This document shows, piece by piece, positions 18,305 through 27,312 of a stretch of DNA of 64,000 nucleotides. The DNA comes from Geoalkalibacter halelectricus. Lineage in GTDB: Bacteria > Desulfobacterota > Desulfuromonadia > Desulfuromonadales > Geoalkalibacteraceae. Position 1 is the stretch's first letter. Every line of letters starts with the position of its first letter. The DNA is taken from positions 1,240,001 through 1,304,000 of the forward strand of contig NZ_CP092109.1 in assembly GCF_025263685.1 (NCBI RefSeq), given 5' to 3'. Made by a program: the position numbers and the translations under genes. The notes below the pieces were generated by a model. That model did not search any database and was not told the origin of the DNA. It saw only the letters and a program-made list of their open reading frames with translations.

Positions 18305-19714
18305 ATGACCCGTATCGCCATCATCGGTGCCGGACTTTCCGGCCTGACAACCGCTTTTGCGCTTGAGCAACGTGCCCGGGCGGCCGATCTCGATATCGAT
18401 ATCGTCGTTTTGGAAAAAAAGGATCGTCTTGGCGGCAAGATCTGGAGCATCAAGGACGAAGGCTTTCTCTGCGAATGGGGTCCCAACGGCTTTTTGGACA
18501 GTAAACCCTGGACGCTTGAGCTTTGCGATCAACTCGGCATTCGGGAACGGCTCTTGCGCTCCGACGACAACGCGCGGAAACGCTACATATTTTCCGAGGG
18601 GGTGCTGCATCGCCTGCCTGAAAACGGGCCCATGTTCCTCAAGTCGAAACTCATCTCCTGGCCTGGGAAGTTACGTCTTTCCGGCGAGATGTTCATCGCG
18701 CCCAAACGCGACGGGGAAGATGAAACCCTGGCTGATTTCGGCCGCAGGCGTCTGGGGGCCGAGGCTCTGGACAAGCTGATCGCACCCATGGTCTCCGGAA
18801 TCTTTGCCGGGGATCCCGAAACCATGAGCCTTAAAAGCTGTTTTCCGCGCATTCAGCAGCTTGAGGAGGAGCACGGCGGGTTGATCAAGGCGATGATCAA
18901 GTTGGCCAAACAGAAGAAAAAAGAGATCAGGGAAGGCAAGCAGGTCGCGAGCGCCGCCGGTCCCGGAGGGGTTCTGACCTCATTTCACGACGGGATTCAG
19001 GAATTGACCGACAGCACCGCAACCAAGGTGCGCGGTGAAATTCGCAAGGCCGCGGGCATCGAGCGCATCCTGCGCAAGAATGGCGGATTCGAGCTGCGGT
19101 TTGAAGGCGGTGGCACCCTGGACGCCGAGATCGTCATCAGTGCCGCGCCCGCGCACGCCCTGGCCGAAATGACCCAAGGGCTCGATGACGACCTGACGGA
19201 GTTGGTCAACGAGATTCCCTACGCGCCCATGAATGTCATCTGTTTCGGCTACGAGCGTGAGAAGATCGTCCATTCCCTCGACGGGTTCGGCTATCTTATC
19301 CCCCGCAAGGAAGGCTGCAGCACCCTCGGCACCCTGTGGGATTCGAGCATTTTTCCCAATCGCGCGCCGGAGGGCAAGGTACTGCTACGCTCCATGATGG
19401 GCGGCGCGACCAACCCGGGCGCCATCGAATTGTCCGACGCCGAAGTCCGCGCACGCACCCTGGCGGATCTCAACGCCACCATGGGCATTAGCGCCGAGCC
19501 CGATTTCGTGCGCATTTTCCGTCATCCCCAGGCGATTCCGCAGTATGTCGTCGGCCACGCCAAACGCCTGGCCGCATTGGACGAAAAGCTCCAGAGCCTG
19601 CCGGGTCTGTATCTGACCGGAAACGCTTTCTACGGCATCGGTCTCAATGATTGCGTGCATGCGTCGCAGCAGGTCGCCGAGCGGGTGATGCAGGCATTGG
19701 CCGCGCGCGGCTGA
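18305..19714 (+). CDS. hemG: Protoporphyrinogen/coproporphyrinogen oxidase (HemY-type)
   Basis: The 469-aa FAD enzyme starts with the dinucleotide motif GAGLSGLTTAF. It has the family signatures LEKKDRLGGKIWS and EWGPNGFLDSKP, and a C-terminal FAD-contact region LTGNAFYGIGLNDCV. It oxidises the porphyrinogen made downstream of hemE. HemY-type enzymes commonly use oxygen, so an anaerobic host would need another electron acceptor, which the sequence does not reveal. AAAGGAGA precedes the ATG at 18305. It lies 4 kb from hemE-hemH. Confidence 0.9.
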   Translation: MTRIAIIGAGLSGLTTAFALEQRARAADLDIDIVVLEKKDRLGGKIWSIKDEGFLCEWGPNGFLDSKPWTLELCDQLGIRERLLRSDDNARKRYIFSEGVLHRLPENGPMFLKSKLISWPGKLRLSGEMFIAPKRDGEDETLADFGRRRLGAEALDKLIAPMVSGIFAGDPETMSLKSCFPRIQQLEEEHGGLIKAMIKLAKQKKKEIREGKQVASAAGPGGVLTSFHDGIQELTDSTATKVRGEIRKAAGIERILRKNGGFELRFEGGGTLDAEIVISAAPAHALAEMTQGLDDDLTELVNEIPYAPMNVICFGYEREKIVHSLDGFGYLIPRKEGCSTLGTLWDSSIFPNRAPEGKVLLRSMMGGATNPGAIELSDAEVRARTLADLNATMGISAEPDFVRIFRHPQAIPQYVVGHAKRLAALDEKLQSLPGLYLTGNAFYGIGLNDCVHASQQVAERVMQALAARG

Positions 19715-19719
19715 GGGGA

Positions 19720-20220
19720 CTATTTCTTGCGGCGAAAAACGTCGGTTTTGAGGTTGGATACCCGGTCGAGAAACAGCATGCCGTCGAGGTGATCCATTTC
19801 GTGCTGGATGGCGACGGCTTCAAAGCCGTTGGCGCGAATCACCCGTTCGCTGCCGGAGCGGTCCAGATACTGCACCACGATGCTCTCGGCGCGGGTTACA
19901 TTGCCGGTGTAATCGGGCACGCTCATGCAGCCCTCACGCATGACCCTTTCCCCCTCGCGTTCCACGATTTCAGGGTTGATCATGACCAGTTGGCCGTGGT
20001 TGTCGTCGCGGCCGAGTTTGCTGTTCGAGACGTCGACCACCACCACGCGCAGGCTCACGCCGATCTGCGGCGCGGCAACGCCCACCGAATGGCCGGCGGC
20101 TATCATGGTGTCGAGGAGATCCTGCACCAGGGCGTCGATGCGGGCATCCATGCAAGTGACGGGTTCGCAGACCTGCTTGAGAATGGGGTCGGGGTAGAGG
20201 CGAATTTCCTTGACTGCCAT
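19720..20220 (-). CDS. def: Peptide deformylase
   Basis: The 166-aa enzyme removes the N-formyl group from nascent proteins. All three motifs are present: GVAAPQIG (47-54), EGCMS (96-100, Cys98 as metal ligand) and HEMDH (140-144). It lies 5 bp downstream of the ACT-domain gene, forming an operon. Confidence 0.95.
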   Translation of the reverse strand: MAVKEIRLYPDPILKQVCEPVTCMDARIDALVQDLLDTMIAAGHSVGVAAPQIGVSLRVVVVDVSNSKLGRDDNHGQLVMINPEIVEREGERVMREGCMSVPDYTGNVTRAESIVVQYLDRSGSERVIRANGFEAVAIQHEMDHLDGMLFLDRVSNLKTDVFRRKK

Positions 20221-20225
20221 TGGGG

Positions 20226-20765
20226 CTAGAGTTCCACGGGAGTTATGGAGCGCACCGAAATGTCGACCTGCAGCTCTTCCTTGAGATGATCGAGCATTTG
20301 GGTCAGGTCTTCAATGGAGAGGTGATCCGGTAGCACCGCCTCGATCATCATGACATAGACCGGGCGGCTTTCGCTGCCGATCAACTTGGTATTAAGATCG
20401 GTGATGTTGATGCGACGATCACCCAATTCCTTGGCGACGCGATAAACGATGCCCGGCTTGTCCGAGCCGTACACCGAGATCATGCAGATTTCGCCCTGCA
20501 GGTCGGGGCGTTTTTCGCCCCCCGGACGCAGGGTGCGCAGAAACACCGACAGGTTGGTTTCCTCCAGGGGCGCAAAGACGTCGCCGAAGCTCTCGCGGTC
20601 GGTATATTCGGGGTGCGAGATGATCAGGATCATGGCGAACTGCCCGCCGAGAATGGAGCAGCTCGAATCGGCGATGTTGCAGCCGAGGCGATAGAGGATT
20701 TCCGTAACATGGGAGACGATGCCGGTGCGATCGCGGCCGATGATGGTCAGGGCGAAATGGGGCAT
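20226..20765 (-). CDS. GcvR-like protein with two ACT domains
   Basis: The 179-aa product has two ACT domains (about residues 1-85 and 95-175), seen as ALTIIGRDRTGIVSHVTEIL and ISVYGSDKPGIVYRVAKELG. The proteins of this type are amino-acid-sensing regulators related to GcvR of the glycine cleavage system. There is no DNA-binding domain, so it would act through a partner. It precedes def in one operon. Confidence 0.85.
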   Translation of the reverse strand: MPHFALTIIGRDRTGIVSHVTEILYRLGCNIADSSCSILGGQFAMILIISHPEYTDRESFGDVFAPLEETNLSVFLRTLRPGGEKRPDLQGEICMISVYGSDKPGIVYRVAKELGDRRINITDLNTKLIGSESRPVYVMMIEAVLPDHLSIEDLTQMLDHLKEELQVDISVRSITPVEL

Positions 20766-20792
20766 GGCGGATTTCCTCCCGAGACAGGTGAT

Positions 20793-20826
20793 AAGGGAAC
20801 GCCTAAACCTCAGGCGTTCCCTTTTT
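20793..20826. terminator. Hairpin between the octaheme cytochrome and the ACT gene
   Basis: AAGGGAACGCCT pairs with AGGCGTTCCCTT. A T6 tract follows on the plus strand. The plus-oriented U-tract is odd because flanking genes are on the minus strand. It may still end the cytochrome transcript as a stable structure. Confidence 0.6.
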
Positions 20827-20855
20827 TAACACCGAGTCGAGAAAATTTCCAGGGC

Positions 20856-22454
20856 CTAACGTCCTTTTTTGTCGCTGGAGCGTTTGGTCGTGCCACGCCG
20901 GCCCCTGCCTGGGCCCTCATCCGCGACGCTGTCCGCCGAGGAGTCACTGAGTTGGGCTGATGCCAGGAAGGTCGAGAGGACAACCAAGGTCTGACCTGGT
21001 TGAGCTTCTTGAAATGCGACCTGAATCAGATCGTCTTGCCAACTGAGGATTTGGGCCGAAACCTGATCAATTTCCACGCCCAGACCCAGGCCCAAGTTGT
21101 CCGGAGGTTGGGAGCCAAAGCCGGTGCCTCTGACGCGAATTGTTCCCGTGCGGGTGATTTCCGCAACGTGGATGGCGACCCGAGGCCTAACCACCAATGG
21201 CTCGGGATTTGAGAGTTTGTCCAGCTTGCGGACCCGAAGAAGATAGTTTCCGGCCGGCAGATGGTCGGGAAGAATCACGCTGATACGGGTCGCAGAGATG
21301 GCCGAGGGATCCAGTTCAAAAATGGCGCCATGGGCGTCGACAAGAATCACGTCGGAGAGGTATTCCACGCCCGCCAGCCCTGCAACGGGGGCGTATTGGT
21401 TGGTGAAGTTGGTGCCGTGCAAGACCAGCTCGGTTTCGGAACCGGCGGTGACGACATTGGCGCTGGCGCCATCGAGGTATGGAACCAGCGGCCCTGCCAA
21501 GGGGGCGATGGCCTGGTGGCTGAGAAAGCCATGGCAGCCGTTGCAATCGTTGCTGGAGCCGATGTGTCCAAAGCCTGCATCCATTCGGCCCGGAAGAATG
21601 TTAGGCGTGTCCGGATTTTGGTTGTCGTACTGGATGTTGTGCAACGATGCGATGCTATGGCAGTTCTGGCAGGTGCGGATGCTCCCGGCACTCGGCAACC
21701 CCGTCGTGGCCCCATCGTTGAGATGGCACCAGACGCAGTTGTCCGCATGGACAAGGCCGGGGATATGATGCGTATCGGCCATGTTGTAAACTTTGATGCC
21801 GCTGACCGGGTCCACCTCGTACCCCGCTCCCAGGCCCGTGGCCTTGGCCAGGCTGGGGGCGTGGCAATAAGTGCAGTTTCCTTCACCCTGGGCGCCCGAG
21901 TTGGGCTTGCGGCTCGGCCAGGGGGTGATCAGGCTGGGTGGGTAAGAGGGAAGCCAGGTGGGCACCGGGGCACCGTTTCGGACCTCACGGTTTTCGGCCA
22001 ACAGACCATTCTCCACCAGGGAGCCGTGGCAGGATTGGCAATCGCCGCCTTGCGCCTGCGTGGTTGTGTGGTGGGGTGAGGGGCCGCTGTGGCAGGAAAC
22101 GCAATTGCGGTTGACCCAAACCGGCGGTCCCTGGCCGCCGTAATTGGTGTCATGGCAACTGAAGCAGGTGTAAACCTTTCCGGGTTCGCCATTGGGGGCG
22201 GCGGTGCCTTCGGGAATTGTGGAGGAATCAAGGTTGTGGTGGCGTTCAACAAGAAGAATGTGCCCGACCGGCATCCCCGGCGGCGGATTTTCGCCGTGGC
22301 AGATTCGGCAATCGGCCTCCTGCATGTTGACCATGAGGGTATCGGGCATGCCGATGAATTGATTCACGGGCAGTTGCGGCGTCGACGCCCAGGCACTTGC
22401 TACCAGCGATACAACCAGAATGAAGGTTTGGGTCAGGATGGTGGGGAGTTTCAT
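20856..22454 (-). CDS. Secreted octaheme c-type cytochrome with C-terminal beta domains
   Basis: The 532-aa product begins with a Sec signal peptide (hydrophobic helix, then ASAWAS). Residues from about 45 to 325 hold eight CXXCH heme sites: CRICH, CFSCH, CVSCH, CQSCH, CTYCH, CVWCH, CQNCH and CNGCH. The C-terminal 200 residues contain no heme motifs but show two IPT/TIG-like stretches (ELVLHGTNF, IRVRGTGFG), then a basic tail (GRGRRGTTKRSSDKKGR). An extracytoplasmic electron-transfer role, possibly surface-bound through the beta domains, is inferred. The start at 22454 has GGAGG ten bases upstream. Confidence 0.88.
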   Translation of the reverse strand: MKLPTILTQTFILVVSLVASAWASTPQLPVNQFIGMPDTLMVNMQEADCRICHGENPPPGMPVGHILLVERHHNLDSSTIPEGTAAPNGEPGKVYTCFSCHDTNYGGQGPPVWVNRNCVSCHSGPSPHHTTTQAQGGDCQSCHGSLVENGLLAENREVRNGAPVPTWLPSYPPSLITPWPSRKPNSGAQGEGNCTYCHAPSLAKATGLGAGYEVDPVSGIKVYNMADTHHIPGLVHADNCVWCHLNDGATTGLPSAGSIRTCQNCHSIASLHNIQYDNQNPDTPNILPGRMDAGFGHIGSSNDCNGCHGFLSHQAIAPLAGPLVPYLDGASANVVTAGSETELVLHGTNFTNQYAPVAGLAGVEYLSDVILVDAHGAIFELDPSAISATRISVILPDHLPAGNYLLRVRKLDKLSNPEPLVVRPRVAIHVAEITRTGTIRVRGTGFGSQPPDNLGLGLGVEIDQVSAQILSWQDDLIQVAFQEAQPGQTLVVLSTFLASAQLSDSSADSVADEGPGRGRRGTTKRSSDKKGR

Positions 22455-22511
22455 GGTCGGCGCCCTCCAGGACAAAGCACAAAATATGGCCAAAGGTTAA
22501 ATTTGGCTAAC

Positions 22512-22539
22512 ATTCTATGGAAATCGTTTGTATTGTCAA
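22512..22539 (-). promoter_or_regulatory. Sigma-70 promoter of the octaheme cytochrome
   Basis: On the minus strand a perfect TTGACA (22539-22534) is followed after 16 bp by TAGAAT (22517-22512), roughly 58 bp before the start codon. The surrounding sequence is unusually AT-rich for this genome (22480-22580). Confidence 0.65.
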
Positions 22540-22669
22540 TAAAAAATTAAATTTTTTAAATTTTTTACGCCGCCTGTTGCCGAGACCAGCGCTGGCGCCA
22601 TTGACACCTTTTCGGCGGCTGTTAACGTTTATATGATTGAAAGTGCAAAGTAAGAAATTTCCTAGTCTA

Positions 22670-22739
22670 GGAGGCTGTCGGACTATCCGGGCCAAACAGC
22701 CGGATTTGCAGCCGGCTCATGGATAGTTCGACAGCCTCC
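22670..22739. repeat. 70-bp inverted-repeat element (MITE-like or IS remnant)
   Basis: The termini GGAGGCTGTCGGACTATCC (22670-22688) and GGATAGTTCGACAGCCTCC (22721-22739) match at 18 of 19 positions. An internal GCCGG/CCGGC stem lies between them. It fills the gap between the octaheme promoter and the next operon. GGCTGTCG-like ends occur on several transposase families. No target duplication is obvious. Confidence 0.6.
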
Positions 22740-22764
22740 AAGGGAAGAATTTTCAGGACGGGCC

Positions 22765-23244
22765 ATGAAAAAAGATCGACATCCCAAAATCGAGTCCATC
22801 GGGCGGCACATCCCCGAATTTCCAGGCTATCGCGCCATTCACCACCTGGAAACCGACCGGTTGCTGCGACATTTTCTCGCGACACGCCTCGGCGATATCC
22901 GTGACCGATTGGCCGACTTTATCTCCGGACTTCCCGATGGCGCGCCCCGCCTGGCCCTGAGTCAGTCCCTGGACCAATTGCAGCAGGCCAGAAAGCGTCT
23001 GGTGGATGCCGATCTCCCCCACGCGGATAAGTCGGCCGTTTCAGCCGAGGAAGAAGAAGCCCTGCTCGATTTCGACCTCAACCTCCTCGATAAAACCGCG
23101 GCCCTGGCCGGCGCCATGGACGGCATCGATCGCGAAGGCGGCGGCCCCAACACGCAGGCCCTGCTGGCCGCACTGGTCCAGGATCTGGAAGATCTGCTCG
23201 ACAAGCGCAAGGCCCTTCTGGAGACCCTGATCCCGCCTAAATAA
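22765..23244 (+). CDS. Hypothetical helical protein
   Basis: The 159-aa soluble protein is rich in Leu, Asp and Glu and predicted almost wholly helical (RLGDIRDRLADFISGLP, LLAALVQDLEDLLDKRKALL). No catalytic motif, signal peptide or known family is recognised. It heads a same-strand group with slyX, a rhodanese and a DoxX-like protein. It lies 25 bp after the inverted-repeat element. Confidence 0.6.
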   Translation: MKKDRHPKIESIGRHIPEFPGYRAIHHLETDRLLRHFLATRLGDIRDRLADFISGLPDGAPRLALSQSLDQLQQARKRLVDADLPHADKSAVSAEEEEALLDFDLNLLDKTAALAGAMDGIDREGGGPNTQALLAALVQDLEDLLDKRKALLETLIPPK

Positions 23245-23324
23245 TCAGCTCCGGCGCGTCTTGCTCCGCCGGGCCGGATCTGCTAGCATACCCCTTGGTT
23301 TATCAGCCTTTCGGAGAATTCCCC

Positions 23325-23531
23325 ATGCAGGATCTGCAAGAGCGGTTGCTTGCGCTTGAAACCCGCCAGGCTTACCAGGAGCGGATGGTGGATGAGCTCA
23401 ACCAGGTGGTGACCGAGTGCAACGGACGCATTCGTGAACTCGAGGGGGATCTGCGTGCCCTGCGCCGCCGCCTTGCCCGCCTGAGTGAGCCCGGAACCTC
23501 GGCAATTCCCACAGCGATGCCTGACTCATGA
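23325..23531 (+). CDS. slyX: SlyX family coiled-coil protein
   Basis: The 68-aa product has the SlyX pattern LQERLLALETRQAYQERMVDEL with N-terminal heptads and a proline-containing tail. Function is unknown. CGGAGAA precedes the ATG at 23325. Its stop overlaps the rhodanese start by 4 bp. Confidence 0.85.
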   Translation: MQDLQERLLALETRQAYQERMVDELNQVVTECNGRIRELEGDLRALRRRLARLSEPGTSAIPTAMPDS

Positions 23532-24028
23532 CCAGCGAGCAAAGATTGCGGATTGTTTTCGAAGCCGCTGTCATCTTGTCCCTCGGCGTGGTGATCGGCC
23601 TGTCCATCAACCACCGGCTGGTTTTTAGCGCCTTTTCGGGTCGGGTGGTGACGCCGGTGGTTCATAAGCCGACCGCCCAGGTGGGCGTGGCCTATCCGCG
23701 GCCCATCGGCTTGGACGAGGTGCTCGCCGCCCGCGACGTCGGCGCAATTCTGGTTGACGCGCGCATCCCGGAGGTCTATCGCGAGGGTCATATCGCCGGG
23801 GCGGTGCCCCTGCCCCTGGCCGATGTGGACGCGTATCTGGATGATTTTCTTGCCCGCTTTGCCCCCGATCAGCAACTTATTCTCTACTGCAGCGGCTACG
23901 GCTGCCCCGATTCCTTCGATCTGGGGCTGCGCCTGATCGATGAGGGCTACCTCGACGTCTGGTCCTATGAGGGCGGCATGCCCGAATGGCGCGCGGCCGG
24001 CCTGCCCGTCGAGCGAGTACCGCGGTGA
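23528..24028 (+). CDS. Membrane-anchored rhodanese-like protein
   Basis: The 166-aa product has one N-terminal transmembrane helix (about 10-26) and a periplasmic rhodanese domain (LVDARIPEVYREGHIAGAVPL). The active-site loop CSGYGCP puts Cys121 at the catalytic position. It may transfer sulfane sulfur or sense redox state. It is translationally coupled to slyX and followed 15 bp later by a DoxX-like protein, a pairing often seen in thiol or sulfur metabolism. Confidence 0.88.
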   Translation: MTSEQRLRIVFEAAVILSLGVVIGLSINHRLVFSAFSGRVVTPVVHKPTAQVGVAYPRPIGLDEVLAARDVGAILVDARIPEVYREGHIAGAVPLPLADVDAYLDDFLARFAPDQQLILYCSGYGCPDSFDLGLRLIDEGYLDVWSYEGGMPEWRAAGLPVERVPR

Positions 24029-24043
24029 GGTGGGGATTCTGAA

Positions 24044-24484
24044 ATGACCTTGTCGGTAAAGTCCTTAATCTATCATCTGGCGCGCCTGTCCCTGGGCGGC
24101 ATCTTTGTCTATGCCGGCTGGATCAAGGCGGTGGATGTGACCGCCTTCGCAGGCAGCGTGGCCAACTATCAGATCCTGCCCTACAGCTGGAACTTCCTGG
24201 TGGCGGCGACACTTCCCTACGTGGAAATCCTCGCCGGAGTGTTGCTGCTGCTTAATCAGCGGGTAAGACCCGCGGCTCTGGTCATCGGCGGACTCAATCT
24301 GGTCTTCATCATCGTGCTGGCCACCGTGATCGCGCGTGGGCTCGATATCGACTGCGGGTGCTTCAACCCCGGCGGCGAAGGCACCACCACCGCCTTTGAA
24401 GCCCTGGTGCGCGACCTGGGCATCATGGTCCTGGTGGTGGCGACCTGGTGGCTGCGCACGGAGCAGACCCGCAAGCCCGGCTGA
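24044..24484 (+). CDS. MauE/DoxX-family membrane protein
   Basis: The 146-aa product has four predicted transmembrane helices and the family features LSLGGIFVYAGWIKA, LPYVEILAGVLLL and a periplasm-side DCGCF motif. Members are thought to help in disulfide or quinone-linked thiol redox chemistry. It is the last gene of the operon with slyX and the rhodanese. Confidence 0.85.
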   Translation: MTLSVKSLIYHLARLSLGGIFVYAGWIKAVDVTAFAGSVANYQILPYSWNFLVAATLPYVEILAGVLLLLNQRVRPAALVIGGLNLVFIIVLATVIARGLDIDCGCFNPGGEGTTTAFEALVRDLGIMVLVVATWWLRTEQTRKPG

Positions 24485-24564
24485 AGGCCGGGTTCGCGGC
24501 TTTTACCTGCCCTTCAGCCGCCGTTCGCCACCTCTCACCCCCTTATTAATTCACGACGATTTTC

Positions 24565-25611
24565 ATGGATCCTTGGCAGCAGCAACTGCGCGACAGCCTT
24601 GCCGCCCCGGCGCAGCTCGCCGCGCGCTTCGACGTGGACGCGGCCGCTCTTGAGGCGGTCTGCGCCCGTTATCCCCTGCGCATCACGCCCCATTACCTCG
24701 ATCTGATCCAGGAACCCGGCGACCCTATCTGGCGCCAGTGCGTGCCCGATGCGCTGGAGCTGGCCGATGACCAGCCCCTGGACGATCCCCTCGCCGAGGA
24801 GCAACTCGCGCCCCTGCCCAATGTGGTGCATCGCTATCCCGACCGGGTACTTTTGCTTGTCGCGGGCACCTGCGCCACCTATTGCCGCTTCTGCACGCGC
24901 AAGCGCAAGGTCGGCTGCCGTGGCAACGAAGTGTCCCTGGGCGAGGTCATGGCGGGCATCGATTATGTGGCGCGCATGCCCTCGGTGCGCGACGTGCTGC
25001 TCTCCGGCGGCGAGCCCCTGCTCATGTCCGATTTGCTGCTCAAGGAAATCCTCGAGCGGCTGCGGCGCATCCCCCACGTCGAGGTGATCCGCATCGGCAC
25101 CCGCGCCCCGGTGGTGCTGCCGGCACGCATCACCGAAGGCTTGTGCGCACTGCTGCGTCGCACTCATCCCCTGTACGTCAACACCCACTTCAACCATCCC
25201 CGCGAGCTGACCCCCGAAGCCGCCGAGGCCTGCCTGCGCCTGGCCGATGCCGGGGTGCCGGTGGGCAATCAGACGGTGCTGCTGCGCGGCGTCAACGACC
25301 AGGCCGCGATTCTGGAGGAGCTGTTTCGCGGCCTGCTGCGCCTGCGCGTGCGGCCCTATTATCTGCATCACATGGATCTGGTGCGCGGCACCGGGCATTT
25401 TCGCACCCGCCTGGAGAGCGGCCTGGAGATTTTTTCCGCCCTGCGCGGCCGGCTCTCCGGGTTGGCCATTCCCCACTACGTGGTCGATTTGCCCGGCGGG
25501 CGCGGCAAGATTCCCCTGGTGCCCGAACATGTGGAGCGCCTCGGCGATCAGGCGCTGCTGCGCGCGCCCAACGGCGAGCGGGTGGAGTTTCCCAACCTCT
25601 GCCCGCTATAG
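24565..25611 (+). CDS. epmB: EF-P beta-lysylation radical SAM aminomutase EpmB (KamA family)
   Basis: The 348-aa product resembles lysine 2,3-aminomutase. The radical SAM cluster motif is CATYCRFC with Cys103, Cys107 and Cys110, followed by TRKRKVG and SGGEPLL. The C-terminal LPGGRGKIPL holds the expected PLP lysine. EpmB converts alpha-lysine to beta-lysine for attachment to EF-P. Being tail-to-tail with epmA, with stops abutting as CTATAG, and near efp supports EpmB over a free lysine aminomutase. No strong ribosome site was seen. Confidence 0.9.
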   Translation: MDPWQQQLRDSLAAPAQLAARFDVDAAALEAVCARYPLRITPHYLDLIQEPGDPIWRQCVPDALELADDQPLDDPLAEEQLAPLPNVVHRYPDRVLLLVAGTCATYCRFCTRKRKVGCRGNEVSLGEVMAGIDYVARMPSVRDVLLSGGEPLLMSDLLLKEILERLRRIPHVEVIRIGTRAPVVLPARITEGLCALLRRTHPLYVNTHFNHPRELTPEAAEACLRLADAGVPVGNQTVLLRGVNDQAAILEELFRGLLRLRVRPYYLHHMDLVRGTGHFRTRLESGLEIFSALRGRLSGLAIPHYVVDLPGGRGKIPLVPEHVERLGDQALLRAPNGERVEFPNLCPL

Positions 25612-26520
25612 CTCCTCCGGCGTGAACGCCACCACTTCGTCAATGGTTGCGGCGTCGGTGAGCAGCATCACCAGGCGGTCGACGCCCAGGGCGATACCGG
25701 CGGCGGGGGGCATGTGGGCGAGTTCGGCGAGGAATTTTTCCGGCACGGGGTAGGGGGCCTGTCCGGCTTGAAGCCGCTGCGCTTCTTCGCGGGCGAAGCG
25801 CGCGCGCTGCTCCTCGGGGGCGGTGAGTTCGGAAAAGGCGTTGGCCAGCTCCAGGCCGGCGATGTAGAGTTCAAAACGCTCGGCGACCTCGGGGTTGCCG
25901 GGCTTTTTTCGTGCCAGGGCGGCCAGTTCGGCGGGATAGTCGGTGAGAAAGCAGGGTTTGTCCCAGCCCAGGCGCGGCTCGATCTCACAGGCGATGAGTT
26001 CGTCGAAGCGGTTCTCGGCCAGGGCCTGGCGGGCGGTTGTGTCGGTGTAGCGGGTGAAGGCCTCGGCGACGCTGAGCCGTTCCCAGGGCGGGCCAAGGTC
26101 GATGTCGCGCCCCTGCCGACGGATGCGGCCCTGGGGCGCCAGGGCGCAAAACAGCGCCTCGCATTCGTCCATCAAGATCTGGTAGGCGGCTTGCGCCCGA
26201 TACCACTCCAGCATCGTGAATTCGGGCAGGTGCCGGTTGCCGCGTTCGGCGGCGCGCCAGCAGCGGCAGATCTGAAACAGGCGCGGATAGTCGGCGGCGA
26301 GTAGACGTTTCATGGACAGTTCCGGCGAGGTGTGCAGAAACCAGTCGCCGCTCGGCACCGGCGCGATGTAGGCCTCCGGAGCGTTGCCCGGGACGCGGTG
26401 CGGGGTTTCCACCTCCAGAAAGTCGCGGTCCATGAAAAAAGCCCGGATCCTGTGCAGAATCCGGGCCCTTTCCATCAATCTGTCACGCTTGCCGGCGAGG
26501 CGCCAGTTGGGCTCCGCCAT
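25606..26520 (-). CDS. epmA: EF-P--lysine ligase EpmA (GenX/PoxA)
   Basis: The 304-aa product is a class II lysyl-tRNA synthetase catalytic domain without the N-terminal anticodon-binding domain. Motif 1 lies around RDFLEVETPH, motif 2 around FQICRCWRAAERGNRHLPEF, and motif 3 at PAAGIALGVDRLVMLLT. It ligates beta-lysine to Lys32 of the EF-P encoded 6 bp upstream in the same operon. Confidence 0.94.
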   Translation of the reverse strand: MAEPNWRLAGKRDRLMERARILHRIRAFFMDRDFLEVETPHRVPGNAPEAYIAPVPSGDWFLHTSPELSMKRLLAADYPRLFQICRCWRAAERGNRHLPEFTMLEWYRAQAAYQILMDECEALFCALAPQGRIRRQGRDIDLGPPWERLSVAEAFTRYTDTTARQALAENRFDELIACEIEPRLGWDKPCFLTDYPAELAALARKKPGNPEVAERFELYIAGLELANAFSELTAPEEQRARFAREEAQRLQAGQAPYPVPEKFLAELAHMPPAAGIALGVDRLVMLLTDAATIDEVVAFTPEEL

Positions 26521-26526
26521 GCGCGC

Positions 26527-27090
26527 TTATTCCTTGACCCGGGTGTTGTAGGCGCCGGTGCGGGTGTCGATCTGGATCAGATCGCCTTCTTCGACGAAGC
26601 TCGGCACCTGCAGGGTGTAGCCGGTTTCCACGGTGGCCGGCTTGTTGTTGCCGGCGGCGGTGTCGCCCTTGACCCAAGGGTCGGTCTGGGTGACCTTGAG
26701 GTTGACGAAGTTGGGCAGGGTGATGCCGATGGCGCGCTCGCCGAACATGAGCACCTTCACGTCCATGTTGTCGATGAGAAAGTATTTGTCATCGCCCAGG
26801 GTCTCTTCCGAAAGATGCACCTGCTCGTAGGATTTCTGATCCATGAACACGTAGCCCGACTCATCCTGGTAGAGGTACTGCATGTCGCGGTCCTCGAGGC
26901 TGGCCGGTTCGAAGGATTCGCCGGAGCGGTAGGTGCGGTCGAACAGCGAACCGGTGATCATGTTGCGCAGCTTGCACTTGTAGAGGGCCTGGCCCTTGCC
27001 GGGTTTGGTGAAGTCGAAGGCGACGATCACGTGCGGCTCGCCGTCGACCATGAGCTTGAGGCCCTTCTTGAGGTCGGAACAGTTGTACAT
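26527..27090 (-). CDS. efp: Elongation factor P
   Basis: The 187-aa protein relieves ribosome stalling on polyproline. The modification loop KPGKGQA places the acceptor at Lys32, consistent with the adjacent epmA and epmB. The C-terminal OB domain includes GDLIQIDTRTGAYN. The ATG at 27090 has AAGGAGA upstream; a longer in-frame start at 27150 is less likely. It forms an operon with epmA. Confidence 0.96.
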   Translation of the reverse strand: MYNCSDLKKGLKLMVDGEPHVIVAFDFTKPGKGQALYKCKLRNMITGSLFDRTYRSGESFEPASLEDRDMQYLYQDESGYVFMDQKSYEQVHLSEETLGDDKYFLIDNMDVKVLMFGERAIGITLPNFVNLKVTQTDPWVKGDTAAGNNKPATVETGYTLQVPSFVEEGDLIQIDTRTGAYNTRVKE

Positions 27091-27312
27091 GGGGGAGAAT
27101 CTCCTTGCTATGGCGGATTCGCAAAATCGGTCGAATTGGAAACCCCGCATTTAACCACAGAAAAAAGAGATTTTCCATCGCTTTTTTACGGGTTACGGGA
27201 TCAGCGACTTTCTCCCGTCAACCCCGCGGTGACCGTGCAGCCAATTGCCTTGCTCCCTTTACCTGTGCTAACTTCCCGCCAGTTTCGACACATTTCCAAG
27301 GAGTCTCCGACC

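Noticed and set aside
26332-27312. In-frame upstream extension of efpL
   Set aside because: It is antisense to epmA and efp; EfpL has its normal N-terminus and a ribosome site at 27313.
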